Positions 10,566 through 22,679 of a DNA stretch of 64,000 bases are shown here, piece after piece. Made by a program: the position numbers and the translations under genes. A model generated the notes under the pieces. The model saw only the letters and a program-made list of their open reading frames with translations. It had not been told where the DNA came from and did not search any database. The stretch lies in contig CM043705.1 of NCBI GenBank assembly GCA_023935145.1, positions 23,359,290-23,423,289 on the forward strand, read 5' to 3'. The stretch comes from Bretschneidera sinensis (Eukaryota; Streptophyta; Magnoliopsida; Brassicales; Akaniaceae). The number at the start of each line of letters is the position of its first letter. The first letter of the stretch is position 1.

Positions 10566-12376
10566 GTATTTTTGTGAGTCATGGTTAGTTGAACCGTAGC
10601 CTTGAACGGTCCCATAAAACATTAATTTTATTTTAGATTAGTCTCATGGTGCTGATTGATACTATAATTAAGCTAACTTAAAAATCAACAATGTTTGACC
10701 CTAAGGAAAATCTGTAGCACATGTGGATCACATGCAAGCCTGTGGGACAAAATTCTACCTAGGGATCTACAAAGCGCAAAATTTCAACCTAACCAGATAA
10801 TCATAAGAGCCGCCCTATCTAGCAAATTATTTAGTAGGAAACAAGTTTATTGGCTCAATGGTTATAGCCTTAATGATTATATCTCTTTTTCACATTGATG
10901 CTTTTGTGTGAAGTACTAACCATTTACAGCTACATTTGTCCTACCAAGATTTCATTTTTTTTTTTTTCATAAATTTTGTTAGTAAATTTTTGAAAATTTA
11001 TTAATAACATCAAAAATATTTCATTAGGTTTAAAAAAATAAAATAAACTCACACCCACGTGTCAAATTCACATTGATTTGTACCTGCGATAAAAAATTTA
11101 TTGTCACAAAAGATAAATTTTTTATCTTTATCTGTTAACAATTATATACCTCAACTCCATACATAAAACCAAATTGATCTTCGTATTGTATTTTATTTTT
11201 CTTTGTTAAAGATAGGCTCAATTATTGGCATTTATTTTAATACCAATTGTGGATCATATAAAAATTATTTTTCACTCGTTTCAATGATTTTTCAAAAGAA
11301 ATTATCAATTATTAATTAAATTTTATGATTTAATGTAAAATTATTAATCAAAGTGAATGGTTATTATGAAGATTAAAATATCATTCCCAATTAAAGTCTT
11401 ACGTCTAGAAAGAAAATTTTGGATTTTAACTGGTGTGTAATTAGAGCACCAGTAAAGAAATCCTCAAACTTACCACTTGTGATGTGTGTAAAAATTAAAA
11501 TGATAAATTACTGTTTAAATTTTAAAAATTCACTATTTAACATTATAACAAATAAAAAAAAGAATTTTTACATAGTTGTTTGATAGAGTAGCAAATGTTC
11601 TTCTATTTTTATTGCCGTGATTAAGACCACGTTTGGTTTTAATTTAAAATTTAAAATTTTAAAAACAAAATTAATTACTTTAAAACCATAAACAATAACA
11701 TAACGAAGTATTTTTAAGGGTACATAACAGTATGGAGCCTAATGTAGGGTCATGGGTATATATGTGCATTGGAGCTTTGGTTAGTGTAGTGGCCTGGTGG
11801 GAGCATGAAAGGACTAGAAGGACTGCTATGTTGGGGTTTGGCCTCGGTGGGTGCTGTTGTTGTGGCTTTTACCTGTGCCTTTAAAACTGTTTCCAATGCA
11901 AGTCAAGACTATTCAGTCAAGGCCTACGGCCTTCCTTTCTCTCTTTACCCCACATCCTCCTTATTTTCAGCTCAGCCCCCACACATAATAAAGAAATAAC
12001 AACTCGTGTCTCCTCAGATAATCAGATTCCACTGTTTCTCTACTCCCATTTCAAATAAAATCTCATCTCGTCTATTTCCGTCTCTCTCTCTCTGTTTCTC
12101 CCTGTTATTGTCTTTAAGATACCCATTTCTTTGTTTCCTGTTACATTTAGGTGGGGGCTGCTCACCTTCCTTTTGTCAGGATTCTCTTGTTAGTCCCCTT
12201 TCAGTCCCTCAAGGCTGACAAAAAAAAAGGTAATAGAAATCAAAGAATAAATCACCCCCACATAACCACTACATAGAAGGAAACAGAACCCAAATCTCTT
12301 TTACTACTTTAACTTTCACTCTTTCTCTCCTTTAGTCCAAACCCTTCTTTCTTTGTTAGCATTTTGCTTTCCCCAG
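10566..12376. other. Intergenic and 5' flank of the MIZ1-like gene
   Basis: No gene recognised up to 12376. 12060-12130 and 12300-12370 are rich in CT runs, typical of plant 5' leaders. No convincing TATA box could be tied to the gene. Small open frames at 11805-11999 and 12006-12218 have no recognisable content. Confidence 0.45.
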
Positions 12377-13177
12377 ATGAGGACAATCATGGCCAAAACC
12401 CCTCATGACTCTTCTTTCTCTTTCTCCAGGAGATACTTCAACTGGAAAAAGAAGGTTGAAGATGAAGATGATGAAGAAGAAATCTTAACTTTCAACTCCT
12501 CTTCACATTTCTGTGAGGAGGAGAAGGGAGTGGAGTCTCCTCACAGAAATATTCCAGTGTCCACTGAAATCGCTTCATTGCGAGCACCAAGGAAAAATCT
12601 GTCAATCATGGCAGTTTCTAAGCTCCGATCGGCTCTTACCGTCTTTGGTGGTAAGAGAAGATCGACCTATGGCTCTAGTCTTGGCACCAAAGTGATAGGT
12701 ACCCTTTTCGGGTATCGGCGTGGTCACGTCCATTTCGCACTTCAAGAAAATCCCAAATTGAGTCCAGCATTTTTAATCGAACTAGCAACACCAACGAGTG
12801 TATTAGTACGCGAAATGGCTTCTGGGTTGGTACGGATTGCCTTAGAATGTGAAAAGAAAACAGAGAAGAAAAGCGTGAAGCTGCTAGAGGAAGCCATGTG
12901 GAGGACTTATTGCAATGGCAAGAAGTCTGGGTTCGCAATGAGGCGAGAATGCGGTCCTGAAGAGTGGAAAGTGTTGAAGACAGTGGAGCCCATCTCGATG
13001 GGTGCTGGTGTTTTACCAGGAAAGGGGAATGGAGGAAATGGGTCCGACGGTGAGCTCATGTACATGAGAGCCAGGTTTGAGAGGGTTGTCGGGTCTAAAG
13101 ACTCGGAAGCCTTTTACATGATGAATCCTGATGGTTCTGGAGGTCCTGAACTTAGTGTCTACTTGCTCAGAGTTTAG
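12377..13177 (+). CDS. MIZU-KUSSEI 1-like (DUF617) protein
   Basis: A 266-residue, intronless frame. The start is the first ATG, at 12377 (in-frame second Met at residue 5); the open frame reaches further left only through non-ATG codons. Residues 1-100 are variable: a Ser/Phe/Arg-rich start, an acidic run near 29-35 and a basic patch. The DUF617 domain spans about residues 105-266, with its opening GTLFGYRRGHVHFALQ (108-123), a FLIELATPTSVLVREMASG block (132-150), WRTYCNGKKSGFA (175-187) and the C-terminal ending ELSVYLLRV. Family knowledge: Arabidopsis MIZ1 is an ER-associated protein needed for root hydrotropism, but many DUF617 paralogues have no known role, so hydrotropism should not be assumed here. 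The length and the absence of introns fit the family. The stop TAG is at 13175. No frameshift or missing segment is seen. The antisense frame 12675-12938 is a shadow. Confidence 0.93.
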   Translation: MRTIMAKTPHDSSFSFSRRYFNWKKKVEDEDDEEEILTFNSSSHFCEEEKGVESPHRNIPVSTEIASLRAPRKNLSIMAVSKLRSALTVFGGKRRSTYGSSLGTKVIGTLFGYRRGHVHFALQENPKLSPAFLIELATPTSVLVREMASGLVRIALECEKKTEKKSVKLLEEAMWRTYCNGKKSGFAMRRECGPEEWKVLKTVEPISMGAGVLPGKGNGGNGSDGELMYMRARFERVVGSKDSEAFYMMNPDGSGGPELSVYLLRV

Positions 13178-13825
13178 GTTCACAATATCATCTGCTTCAT
13201 TTTGGTATTAAGTTGTTAAGCTATGAAGAAAAAATGGAGGTTAAATTCTCCATGTATTTTGCCTTTTTTTAAAAATTTTATTTTGGGGAATTGGGGATTT
13301 TATGTGTTTTGACATTTTGTAATCATGCATCTATGAAATCTTAGGTAGTGACTAGTGGGAACATTAGCATGATTGATTTGGGCGGTGGGGGTATATGGAT
13401 TGTATAGTGGCAACTCCTCTCTTTTCTGAAAGTGGGGGAAACAAGCGCTGCAATTTGTCTTTTCTTTTGTGTAATATAAATATTTGGTCACTTATCTCAG
13501 GCTTCGTTGATGACGTTTCAATGTTTTTCATCTTGTCGTTAATTTAAGTAAATTATTTATGACAAATCATAGTGCTCGTATATATCATGATGTCAATTCA
13601 TGCAATATGGATGGTTTCCGACATGTTATTGGTTCACCGATTGAAATTGGTCCACTAATTGAAGTGCTACATGGGCAAGTGATAATTAATTTGGATTTGA
13701 AGTTTGTAATCACGGGACATTTGCCAACAAATTGGATTTAAAGTCCATATAATCGGTGCCCGTGAGGCAGACCATGCGATGCCCACATGAAAATGAAATA
13801 GCACTTGCTTCCACAAGTGGCTTTT
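13178..13825. other. 3' flank of MIZ1-like gene, intergenic
   Basis: About 650 bp with no recognised gene. It should include the 3' UTR of the MIZ1-like gene; no unique polyadenylation site could be fixed. Confidence 0.45.
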
Positions 13826-14331
13826 TGTTACTTGTCGAATAAAGTTAAAATGGAAGCGTAACCTTTGGACTCTGGGCAATAATTCGGAAATTAGAATTTA
13901 TATTTATAGGCGATAATTAGAGGTTCTATTATAATTAAAATTAAAGTACAAATTAAAAAATAGATAAAAATTTTTGAACCCAAATCTTATACTCAAATTT
14001 AGGTTAATACAAATTTGATTAGAAAAATACAATAATCTATAAGAAAAGAAATGTTAACTATTTATAGGGATATGTTTGTTGTACAGCTTTATCTGTTGTA
14101 GTTTTCTCTCTGTTTTCTTGTTGAACAAAGAGAAATATGCACATATATAGACAATGTCAAAGAGAATTATTTTCTATTTAATTTTATATTCTTTGTCCTA
14201 CTAGTACTAAAACAGTCACCATTTTTTATTTTTGCTTTTTCTACAGCAATTTGTACTCTAGCGTTATGACGTGGCAATTAAAAGAAGAATGGGCACGCTT
14301 TTACTCTAAAATTACAAGTTATATATAACAA
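13826..14331 (-). repeat. Copia 3' LTR with adjoining polypurine tract
   Basis: On the minus strand AATGTGGAGATT (polypurine tract, about 14343-14332) precedes TGTTATATATAACTTG, the LTR start at 14331. The plus-strand left end TGTTACTTGTCG at 13826 is degenerate compared with the other LTR. Confidence 0.65.
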
Positions 14332-14407
14332 ATCTCCACATTGACTTGAATTTTCACAAATAGAAATACTCTTCAGCATCTCCACAAATTCTCTAGTCGT
14401 GCATAAT

Positions 14408-14665
14408 TCACATGCTGAAAGTAATACCAATCAAGTCCAAGAAATGCTCGAACTTGGACATTGAAAGTGGTTTAGTCAACATGTCTAATTGATTATTTGT
14501 TGTCCCAATTTTCTTCACAATAATCTCACCACTATCAATTGTGTCTCGAACAAAATGGTAACAAACATCAATATGCTTTGTTCTCTCATGAAACATTTGA
14601 TCCTTCGTCAAGTGGATGACACTTTGACTATCACAATGAACAACAATAACATCATGATCCAACAC
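14408..14665 (-). pseudogene. Copia RNase H C-terminal fragment
   Basis: 85 codons with the RNase H signature VIVHCDSQSVIHLTKD (catalytic Asp in C-D-S-Q), then ERTKHIDVCYHFVRD and the C-terminal LTKPLS motif shared by Copia elements. It is in the correct place, just before the polypurine tract and 3' LTR. Confidence 0.85.
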
Positions 14666-14905
14666 AATTCACTAAACAATCCTCTCAACCAAATGACTTC
14701 CTTTATAGCCTCTGTTATAGCTATATACTTTTCTTCTATAGTCAACAGAACAACAATTGGTTGTAGAGTAACCTTTAAACTAACAATGCATCCACCAAGA
14801 ACAAATACATAGCGTGTAATAGAAATTTTTTTTTTTTTTTATCAAGATTGCTTGTAAAGTCTGAATTAATGTAACCAATAATATAGCTATTGTGGCTTCT
14901 AAACT

Positions 14906-15174
14906 TCAAACATAAGTCGGAAGTACCTCTAAGATACTGAAGTATCCACTTAACATTTCTCCAATGCTTCTTCCTGGGATTACCATATACCTGTTAAGCA
15001 CACTGACAACCTTTGCAATATCTGGTTGGGTGCAAACCATGGCATACATAAGACTCCCAACAACACTGGAATAGGGAACACGTGACATGTATTCTTTGTC
15101 TCCATCTGTCTGTTAAAACAAAGCAGTTGAAAGTCTGACGTGAGCAGCAAGAGGAATACTAACGGGTTTGGCAT
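14906..15174 (-). pseudogene. Copia RT C-terminal fragment
   Basis: Two overlapping frames share the Copia RT thumb/connection segment: YSSVVGSLMYAMVCTQPDI in one and the preceding part in the other. At least one frameshift lies near 15080. Confidence 0.7.
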
Positions 15175-15198
15175 TCTTTATGCCAAAACTTTATCAAT

Positions 15199-15462
15199 TT
15201 ACTTCTCTTGTCTCAAATATAACACACTCGTACCGCTATCTTTTTTTATCTTCATACTAAGAATATTCTTAGCTAGACCCAAATCTTTCATCTCAAATTC
15301 ATTGTTGAGTAGTGCTTTTAGGCTAGCAATCTCAGATTTATTTTTACAAGTAATGAACATATCATCCACATATAACAATAAATAAATGAATGGTCCATCG
15401 GCAAGCTTCTTGAGATATACATAACTGTCAGACTTACTTCTCGAATAACCATTACTCAGCAT
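15199..15462 (-). pseudogene. Copia RT palm fragment with YVDD
   Basis: 87 codons with SDSYVYLKK, the catalytic LLLYVDDMFI box, then EFEMKDLGLAKNILSMKI. The YVDD catalytic pair is intact. The frame is cut off from the N-terminal RT block (15487-15675) by a stop at about 15488. Confidence 0.85.
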
Positions 15463-15486
15463 GAATGAGTCAAACCGCTTGTACCA

Positions 15487-15675
15487 CTAATTAGGAGACT
15501 CTTTCAAACCATATAGGGACTTCTTTAACAAACAAACATGGTCTTCCTTACCACCAATAACAAAGCCCTTGGGTTGATGCATGTAGATTTTCTCTTCAAG
15601 CTTATCAAGTTGTTCTAATTCCAAATTCTGCATAGTAACCAATGATAGGAGAACACGAATGGAACTATGCTTCAT
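15487..15675 (-). pseudogene. Copia RT N-terminal fragment
   Basis: 62 codons with LEEKIYMHQPKGFV and VCLLKKSLYGLKESPN, the conserved RT blocks before the YVDD box. Upstream RT sequence to about 16117 is present but interrupted; the linker 15902-16117 is weakly conserved. Confidence 0.8.
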
Positions 15676-16192
15676 AACCAGAGAGACACATCATTAAAAT
15701 CAACTCATGCAACTTAACTGTATCCCTTAGCAACCAGACGTGCTTTATGCCTTGCATTTTCAATCCCCGTGATGCTTTTTATTTTATCTTGAATATCCAT
15801 TTTCTACCAACTATCATTTTACCCATTGATGGCTTTACCAATTTTCAAGTCTGATTCTTCTCAAGAGACTCCATCACTTTATGCATGGTTACTAACCATT
15901 TTCAAGAATCTGCACAAGCAATGGCTTCTGTATATGAAGAAGGTTCACCTGCGTCATTGGTTTCTTGTGCAACTAACAAAGCATAGGCAATCACATCAGT
16001 ATTACTAGACAAAACAATATTATTGTACCTCAATGGTAGTCTAGTCTCTCTTCTCCGTCTATGTTTAGCAATGTTGTAGGGTTTTTCTTGAATCCGTTGA
16101 GTCTGTTTTTCACCCAAATTCTCATTATGTTAAAAAACAAGCTGTGTGTAAATGTTCTACATAGGACCTAAATCAAAACTTCTTAGCTCCAT

Positions 16193-16444
16193 CTAATGTG
16201 TATTATTCTTACCCTGTTCAAAATCACAAGCAATAGACTCCTCTTTCTTCGGGTTAAGCATAGCAGATTCATTAAAAGTAACATCACGACTAATGAGAAA
16301 TTTTAGTGACTTAAGATTAGGACACCATAATTTATATCTTTTCACACCATCAACATAACCAAGAAAAATGCACTTTTTATCTCTAGGCTCTAATTTTCCA
16401 TCATTAACATATGCATATGCAGAACATCCAAATATTTTTATCAT
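16193..16444 (-). pseudogene. Copia integrase C-terminal fragment
   Basis: 83 codons with KIFGCSAYAYV, KCIFLGYVDGVKRYKLWC and RDVTFNES, the standard integrase C-terminal blocks. It follows directly after the chimeric frame at 16469-16672. Confidence 0.8.
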
Positions 16445-16468
16445 AGAATAATTAAGAGGGTTACTAGA

Positions 16469-16846
16469 CTATACCTCATGTGGGGTTTTAAACTCTATAA
16501 CCGTAAGAGGAGATCGATTCACTAAATAATAGTCAATAAACGCAGCCTCTGCCCAAAACTCCTTAGTCAAGCCAACATTTGAGAGCATACACGATGTCTT
16601 CTCTGTAAGAACTTCACGCAAAACTCTATCTAACGAACACAACTGAATTACAGTCAGGGCCTTCTCATCCATATCCAGTTTCTGTTAATATGTCATCGTA
16701 CTAAATGTCTTCTCCTTCCCCAGCAATGCCTTTTTCAAACCCTTATAGGTTAATACAGCGTGTATATTTACTTGCCAAAGATTAAAACTGTCTGTTCCAT
16801 CAAACTTTTGTATCTCGTACGAAGTGGTAGAAGACATCGTGCCCAT
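16469..16846 (-). pseudogene. gag N-terminus fused to integrase by deletion
   Basis: From ATG at 16846 the minus strand reads gag sequence (EIQKFDGTDSFNLWQ, then KALLGKEK). After a stop near 16683 it continues as gag (DEKALTVIQLCSLDRVLREV) and then switches within a few codons to integrase (LSNVGLTKEFWAEAAFIDYY, then LVNRSPL). The rest of gag, protease, GAG-pre-integrase and the integrase D-D core are deleted at about 16585-16610. This looks like an internal deletion derivative. Confidence 0.75.
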
Positions 16847-16860
16847 ATCGATTTTAACAA

Positions 16861-17258
16861 CAGTTGATACTAGTTTGTTAGGAATAAATGAGCAAAAAAA
16901 TAAACAAACACAAAAAAATTTACGTGGTTCGGAGCTAGAACTCCTGCGTCCACGGGCGATGGTGAAAGATTCCACTATAATCAAAATTGGAGTACAAATC
17001 AAGAGAGCTAAAACTCTCTAAGCCTAAATTCCCGTATATACCCAAATCTAGGCTACCACAAATTTAATTGGGAAAATACAGTAGCCTAGAAGAAATGAAG
17101 TTTTAACCATTTACAAGGATCTGCTTGTTGCACAACTCTATCTATTGTAGCTTTCTCTTTGTTTTCTCATTGAAAGAAGAGAAATAGGCACATATATAGG
17201 CAAGGTCAAAGAGAATCCTTCTTCTATTTAATTTTATATTCCTTGTCATACTAGAAAA
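16861..17258 (-). repeat. Copia 5' LTR (partial) and primer site
   Basis: The minus-strand primer site TAGTATCAACTG is inside 16872-16861, next to the LTR edge at 16876 (plus-strand TGTTAGGAATAAATG). Similarity to the left LTR stops near 17258, so the outer about 120 bp of the LTR has been lost or replaced. Confidence 0.65.
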
Positions 17259-17591
17259 ACCAATAGAGTTTTCTATTTGTTAGTTATAGCTAGGGCAAAA
17301 CAAAATCCATTGAAATTTTCTAGTTGCCATGGATTCTCTTGATCAAAATGCGCATAGTTTCAAAATATTACGATAGATATAATCAGATTGCAAAATGTAC
17401 ATTTGTTTTTTCTTGGAAATCGATAGAAATTTCGGTATGTGAAGTGATACTATAGAAGAATTGAAAAATAAATCCATATCGCGTTTAGTGATATCCATTA
17501 TTGTTATTTCTCCCCCATTACTCTCCTAATAGACTACCCCTATAGAGCTTATTTTCACCTCACATTGGCATTTACAGTTTGTAGTATCTAG
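17259..17591. other. Unassigned spacer between Copia and Tat-1
   Basis: About 330 bp with no recognised gene or repeat edge; it may include the diverged outer end of the Copia LTR. Confidence 0.4.
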
Positions 17592-17664
17592 TGATGTGAA
17601 CCAAATAATATGGCGTAGTAAGAGTCATACACATAGCCAACCATCATTGAGCAATGAAGTGACT
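17592..17664 (+). repeat. Tat-1 5' LTR, first piece
   Basis: Starts TGATGTGAACCAAATAATA, like 41201 (TGATGTGACCCAAATAATA). It ends in tgact, which is repeated after the solo LTR. Confidence 0.8.
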
Positions 17665-18444
17665 TGTAACAACCCATCTCTGAGTGAGCCCTACCTGAGA
17701 TGGTATCATCACCTTTAAGCTCCAAGCCCTAACTTGTATGCCATGCATACATTTTACCATACAATATAATCCACACTTTACTAAGTTCAATCAAATTATT
17801 TCATATACAAACATATTTATACAACAAAATAATGCATCATTTTTTTGTACACATCTTTAAAACGAAATTCTAGACTTAAGACGACTCTGAGGATGTCGTT
17901 TCCAAACCACCTGTATGATCAAACTGGTAGCTCTCAACTAGAGTTTTTATCCATAATCAGTTGCCATAAGGGGGGAAATAAAGCATAAAGAGGGGGGTGA
18001 GCATCAAAAAGCTCAGTGAGTAACACATTACTTAAAGTATTCGATTTTTAAATTTCATTTACCCATTTCATGTTATATGTTCAATTAATTAGCATATGAC
18101 CGTAAGTGATTCCCATGTCTTTCATAGTACAACCTTATATTTTCAAAATATAATTATAAGCATACTCACACAATCATTCTCTATCCACTATCAAACTTTC
18201 CACATCACAAGCAGTCAATTCATCAAGCACAACATAATCACATCACACAACTCAACTTCATATCCCCTTTACTGGGCCAATCACATCAATCAACCGATGA
18301 AATGCAATGCAATGCATGATCATGTCTTAATTCATTTCATTTCGTTGCTTCTCACTAGGCTAATCATATCACAATGCCCCTCACTTGGCTAATCATGTCA
18401 CAATGGGGACGACTCCCTCCATATCAGTATGTCAATCAGCATAT

Positions 18445-18580
18445 ACAACTAGGATCCTTCCCTACCCCTTTTCGATCGGGTCCTATACAACTTGGGTCCC
18501 TCCCTGCCCCTTACCGGGTCAAGTTCTATACAACTTGGATCATTCCCTACCTCTTATCGAGTTAGATCCAATCCTCACTT
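18445..18580 (+). repeat. Tandem repeat in solo LTR, unit about 45 bp
   Basis: Three imperfect units begin ATACAACTAGGATCC, ATACAACTTGGGTCC and ATACAACTTGGATCA, each followed by a CCCTRCCYCTT segment. Confidence 0.7.
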
Positions 18581-18797
18581 TTTACTCCACTCGTTCCACA
18601 TAATCATCAAAAAACTTATTTATGAAAATGCATTCACATCACAACAAGTTCTCAAGAATATCCAATAACATAAAAAGGCATTCATTTCCATTGCACAACG
18701 AATTCAAAGTTTTACATATAAACCACAATACATGCTCTATATTTACAACCATTCCTATAGTCCAATTACAACTTATTCAAACAATCATATCACAGCT

Positions 18798-18801
<4 letters not shown>

Positions 18802-18855
<54 letters not shown>
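18802..18855. repeat. (TA)27 microsatellite
   Basis: 54 bases of alternating T and A inside the solo LTR. The Tyr-Ile run that an ORF finder reports here is a translation of this tract. Confidence 0.95.
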
Positions 18856-18856
<1 letters not shown>

Positions 18857-19971
18857 TCAAGCCATTTTTCTTTTTATTCATACTTACACCCAAGCGACCA
18901 ACTATATATTATATCAAGGCCTTATTATAAACTTTATATATATCTTAAGTTCACATTTATCAATTTTTAGGTCTTTCTCGCTTACTAGGAGTAAGGTGTA
19001 CTCACCTTGCTACGCGATCCATAACTAGTCTCAACTACTTCATTGGTCTCTCAATGATTTTTTCACTTGCACCTATGAGTGAAAAACATTTATTCCCATT
19101 ATTTTAGATCATTTAAAGATATATTGAGAAACCCCAAAGTGTTTTGTATACTTTAAATATCTTGTGTGCATTTCAAGCTCAACAAAAATAAAAGAAACTA
19201 AAGTGTTATGCTCTTTTTCATCCATTTTTCAAATCATTTACTTTGGGTTTCAAAAATATTTCAATTTTATGAATACTAGGAATTTCAAAAGTATTTTAAT
19301 CATACTTCTAATGTATATAAACATTAAAATCACTTTGGAAAGGTTTCACATTCAAAAACTAAAGGAAAAATTCAAAAGTTTGAAAATCAGTTTGATACAA
19401 CTGACTGGGTACCTGATCCAGTCGACTGAAAAAAGGTCCAGAAAGTTTTTGTCACTTCATTCATTTGAATGAACACTTCATTCAGTCAATTGAATCCCTA
19501 TTCAACAATATTTTTGGTTCAGCTGCTTAATCCAGTCGACTAGGCACCTGATCCAGTCGACTGATCCTTTGTTTTCAGCAAAAATATTCCCTAAAACTCA
19601 TGTTTTTTCTTCAAAACTCTTCTTGATTCATCTAGGTATTTTCAAATCTTCAAAAATACAAGTTTCTAATAGTTTCATTAACAAAAATCAACATCATCCA
19701 TACCAAAATTTGGACCTTTGACTTCAAAATCACAAATTTTGGTTAAAAACTCATTTTCTTTTCTCTTCTTCTCTCTTTCTCTCAGTCTTTTTGGAGAATT
19801 CCACATAGTCAAACTGATCTCTCTCTCTATTTTATAGCATTTATTTGACCTAATTATAATTTAACTCTACACTTTTCAATTTTCTTAATTTTCACCACGC
19901 CACTTTTCATGCAGAAATGCACTCTCATGATTTAAATAATTTAAATAAAAAAGACCAGACTCTACATGACT

Positions 19972-20422
19972 TGACCTAATTACGGTAACAAGCATGCCAT
20001 CCATTCCTAGACACTTTAATGTGATAACTTGGGCAAAAATAATTCCTTACGAATGAAAAAGTCATCCACTATGAAGCTTAAGGTGCAGAGGTGCTAGCCC
20101 TTATGAGGCTCAAGGTTTAGAGGTCACATCCAGAGCTAGGCAAGGAACATACCAACGCTCATATAAACAGGTATCATTCCTCAACAAGGAGGGAGAGAAA
20201 AGATACCAAGAACCAACACAAGAACAAAATAGACAAACAATAAGGTGTAAAAACCCAAAGCAAACATCAGGTACAAGGAGAAATCATGCGAGGAACAAAG
20301 AGAACCATTCTAGTTTTCTCCTCCCAAATATTCGTTCACCTAAACAAAGTTCTTCCCCTTTTTATTCTTGTAGTGAGACACACACTAATTTAATCATCGG
20401 AAGGTTCTTCCTGAAGCACAAC
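19972..20422 (+). repeat. Tat-1 5' LTR, second piece
   Basis: Aligns to the 3' LTR from about 41275, including GCATGCCA, CTTTRATGTGATAACT, the repeated GAGGCTCGAGGT-type words and AATCATCGGAAGGTTCTTC. It is interrupted at acaac by the Tekay element. Confidence 0.85.
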
Positions 20423-22613
20423 TGTAATACCCATAATCGTAAAGTAAAGGTAAAGAAGTAATTTAATAAATATGACATGAAATTAAAATAACATATTTAC
20501 ATGAAAGATTTAATATTGAATAAAATAATTCTTTTGAAAAAAAACTGGACGCGTGATGGCGTAATTGCAAAAAAATGGAAAACAAAAAAAATTGGATGTC
20601 CAGAAGAAAAGAAAATAAGGAAAAAGAAAAAAAAACGTGGCAGCCACATGCTGCCACATTAAGAAAGCAAACTCCATGTCTTCCACGTTCCAAAAATGTG
20701 GAAGACTTAGTTAAATGCTGAAGGCTTAAACTTTGTATGTATATATATAAGTTTCAGTTTATTTACTCAATTTCCAAATTTCATTGAATTTTCCTTGAAA
20801 CTACTCTATTTCTCAAAAAATTTGGGGACCGAAGGAAGGTTAAAAGAGCAAAATTTTGAAGGGGTTTACTATTGAATTTAACAGAGAATCGCGAGAAGCT
20901 ATCAGAAAAATAAAAGGTATTAATGTAGTATTTATTTTTGAATTTTTAACATTCATGAAATTTGTCGAAAGTCAAAGTGAGAATTTTCAAAGGGTGTGGT
21001 TTATGAAGAATTGAAGAAATAATTAGAAATTTAATACAAATATTATGTCAGGTGTTGACGATCAGCAACCAGGAGAAATTTCTAAGAGGAACGGGAAAGG
21101 CAAGGAGGTGATCCACATGTAGCATTAAGTGTTACATGGTGAGTTGGATTTACTTTAAGTAATCTAAATAAAAAATCAAATATCTAGTGATAATATTAAA
21201 TTTAATTATTAGCGTATGCTTTGGTGGTAGATAAATATTTGGTTGATAGGTATGGTATAAATATTGGACATGTAAAAAATTATTATGTGAAAAGAAATAT
21301 TATTGAACAATGAGTTAATTTAATAATGATGGTGATAAATAAATTCTTGACGAGTTTTAGCTGATGTTTTGATACGAATTTTGAGGAGATGAAATTTAGT
21401 GGATCTTGACAAGCTTTGATGGATGATTTGATGCAATTTTGGATGAAATTTAGTGGATTTTGACAAGTTTTGATGGATGATTTGATGTGATTTGGGATGA
21501 AATTTAGTGGATCTTAACAAACTTTAATGAATGATTTGATGTGATTTGGGATGAGAGGAAATTAGTGAAATTTTTTTATATAATTTGAGAAAAATCAGGA
21601 TAGCCAAAATTAAATATTTGAATTCATGTTTGTTTTTTTATGTTATTTTTCATATGCATATTTCATATCATTGTTCATATGCATGTGCATTAAATGAGAA
21701 AGAAAAGAACTGGGAAGGTAGCCGGTCTACTTGAAAAACCGTGATAGCCAGTATATGCTAGAAATAAAAGAGACACCGTGACAGCTGGTATATGCTGGAA
21801 ATAAATTCCGTGACAGCCGGGATAAGCTGTAAAGAAAAGAACCGGGAGGGGGCCGATCTAATATAATAAAAACATATCAACATGTGGGAAGATGTTCCTA
21901 TAATAATAATTCATGCATTGCATCTGTTTTAATTATTGCTTGCATTATTGAAATGCTTATGTGTGGTGTGTTATTGTGAATTTATTTATAGATGGATAAG
22001 TCTCACAGAGAGACAGTTATGGTGATAATAACCATCTAAATGGTAGATTTTATGATGTGAACCTCATTACGAGGAAATTTTGAGATAATTGATGGGCATA
22101 AGGTAAACTAATAAATAAAAGGAAGAGATTGATAAAGAATGGGACTTATGATATGTGTAGTGATAGTAGAATGTTAGTATCAATTTGTGTGAAATATAAT
22201 TGATTTAATATTGAAGGAACTTTTATACAATTGAGTTCTTCTAGTAAATTTAATTCACTGAGCTTGTGAAGCTCACCCCTCATTGTACAATGATTTTAGG
22301 TAGCAAGCATAACAAATAGTTTGGTGAGTTGAGGTTTAGAAGAATTCATTTTCTGTAAGTCACGTACATGTCAACCTTCTCAGACTAATGAGAAAAGAAA
22401 ATAAAAATTTATTTGTAATTATTCATGTATTTTATGTTGTATCTAATGTTTAAAGATCAGATTGATGTAACTCCCCTGTTGAGGGTTGAGGATTGATGTA
22501 AAATTTTCTATTGGTGTTATTTATTTTTATTGTTGTATATATGTGTCATGCTGGGATTTTCAAAATGTGATGACACCGTCTCGGGGATGGCCAACCCGGG
22601 ATGGGTCGTTACA
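20423..22613 (+). repeat. Tekay 5' LTR (2191 bp)
   Basis: Includes a segment absent from the 3' LTR at about 20930-21110. 21395-21560 is a minisatellite with units around GATGAAATTTAGTGGAT and TTTGATGGATGATTTGATG. A TATA-like GTATGTATATATATAAG lies at about 20735. Confidence 0.9.
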
Positions 22614-22615
22614 AA

Positions 22616-22630
22616 TTTGGTATCAGTGCA
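22616..22630 (+). other. Tekay primer binding site
   Basis: TGGTATCAGTGCA lies three to four bases inside the LTR end. It is the Met-tRNA site with one change from TGGTATCAGAGC. Confidence 0.75.
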
Positions 22631-22679
22631 TTAGGTTTTATGATTATGTAGACTGCATAAAAAGTAAGAAAGTGGAAGA

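Larger units (their letters stand above)
13826..17258 (-). mobile_element. Ty1/copia element with two LTRs and an internal deletion
   Basis: Two related LTR sequences flank a minus-strand gag-pol remnant. The left one (13826-14331) is the 3' LTR; the right one (16876 to about 17258) is the 5' LTR and lacks its outer part. They share many blocks, including GCACATATATAG and TCTATTTAATTTTATATTC. The order on the minus strand is LTR, primer site, gag, integrase C-terminus, RT, RNase H, polypurine tract, LTR. Protease and the integrase core are missing. No target duplication was found because the right edge is lost. Confidence 0.8.
17665..19966 (-). mobile_element. Solo LTR of a Tekay-like gypsy element
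   Basis: 2302 bp starting TGTAACAACCCATCTC and ending CTCTACA on the plus strand. The minus-strand end GAGATGGGTTGTTACA resembles the end of the Tekay LTRs at 22613 and 28352 (GGATGGGTCGTTACA), so it is a related family in inverse orientation. Perfect 5-bp target duplications, tgact, lie at 17660-17664 and 19967-19971. No internal region remains, which is what LTR-LTR recombination leaves. It contains a tandem repeat (18445-18580), a (TA)27 tract and several CAGTCGACTG words. Confidence 0.88.

Noticed and set aside
12353..12376. Upstream extension of the MIZ1-like frame
   Set aside because: The extra eight codons have no ATG; the first codon there is TTG.
12675..12938. 87-codon antisense frame across the MIZ1-like gene
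   Set aside because: It is a shadow of the DUF617 coding sequence and shows no family features.
18622..18930. 102-codon frame with a long Tyr-Ile run
   Set aside because: It is a translation of the (TA)27 microsatellite inside a solo LTR.
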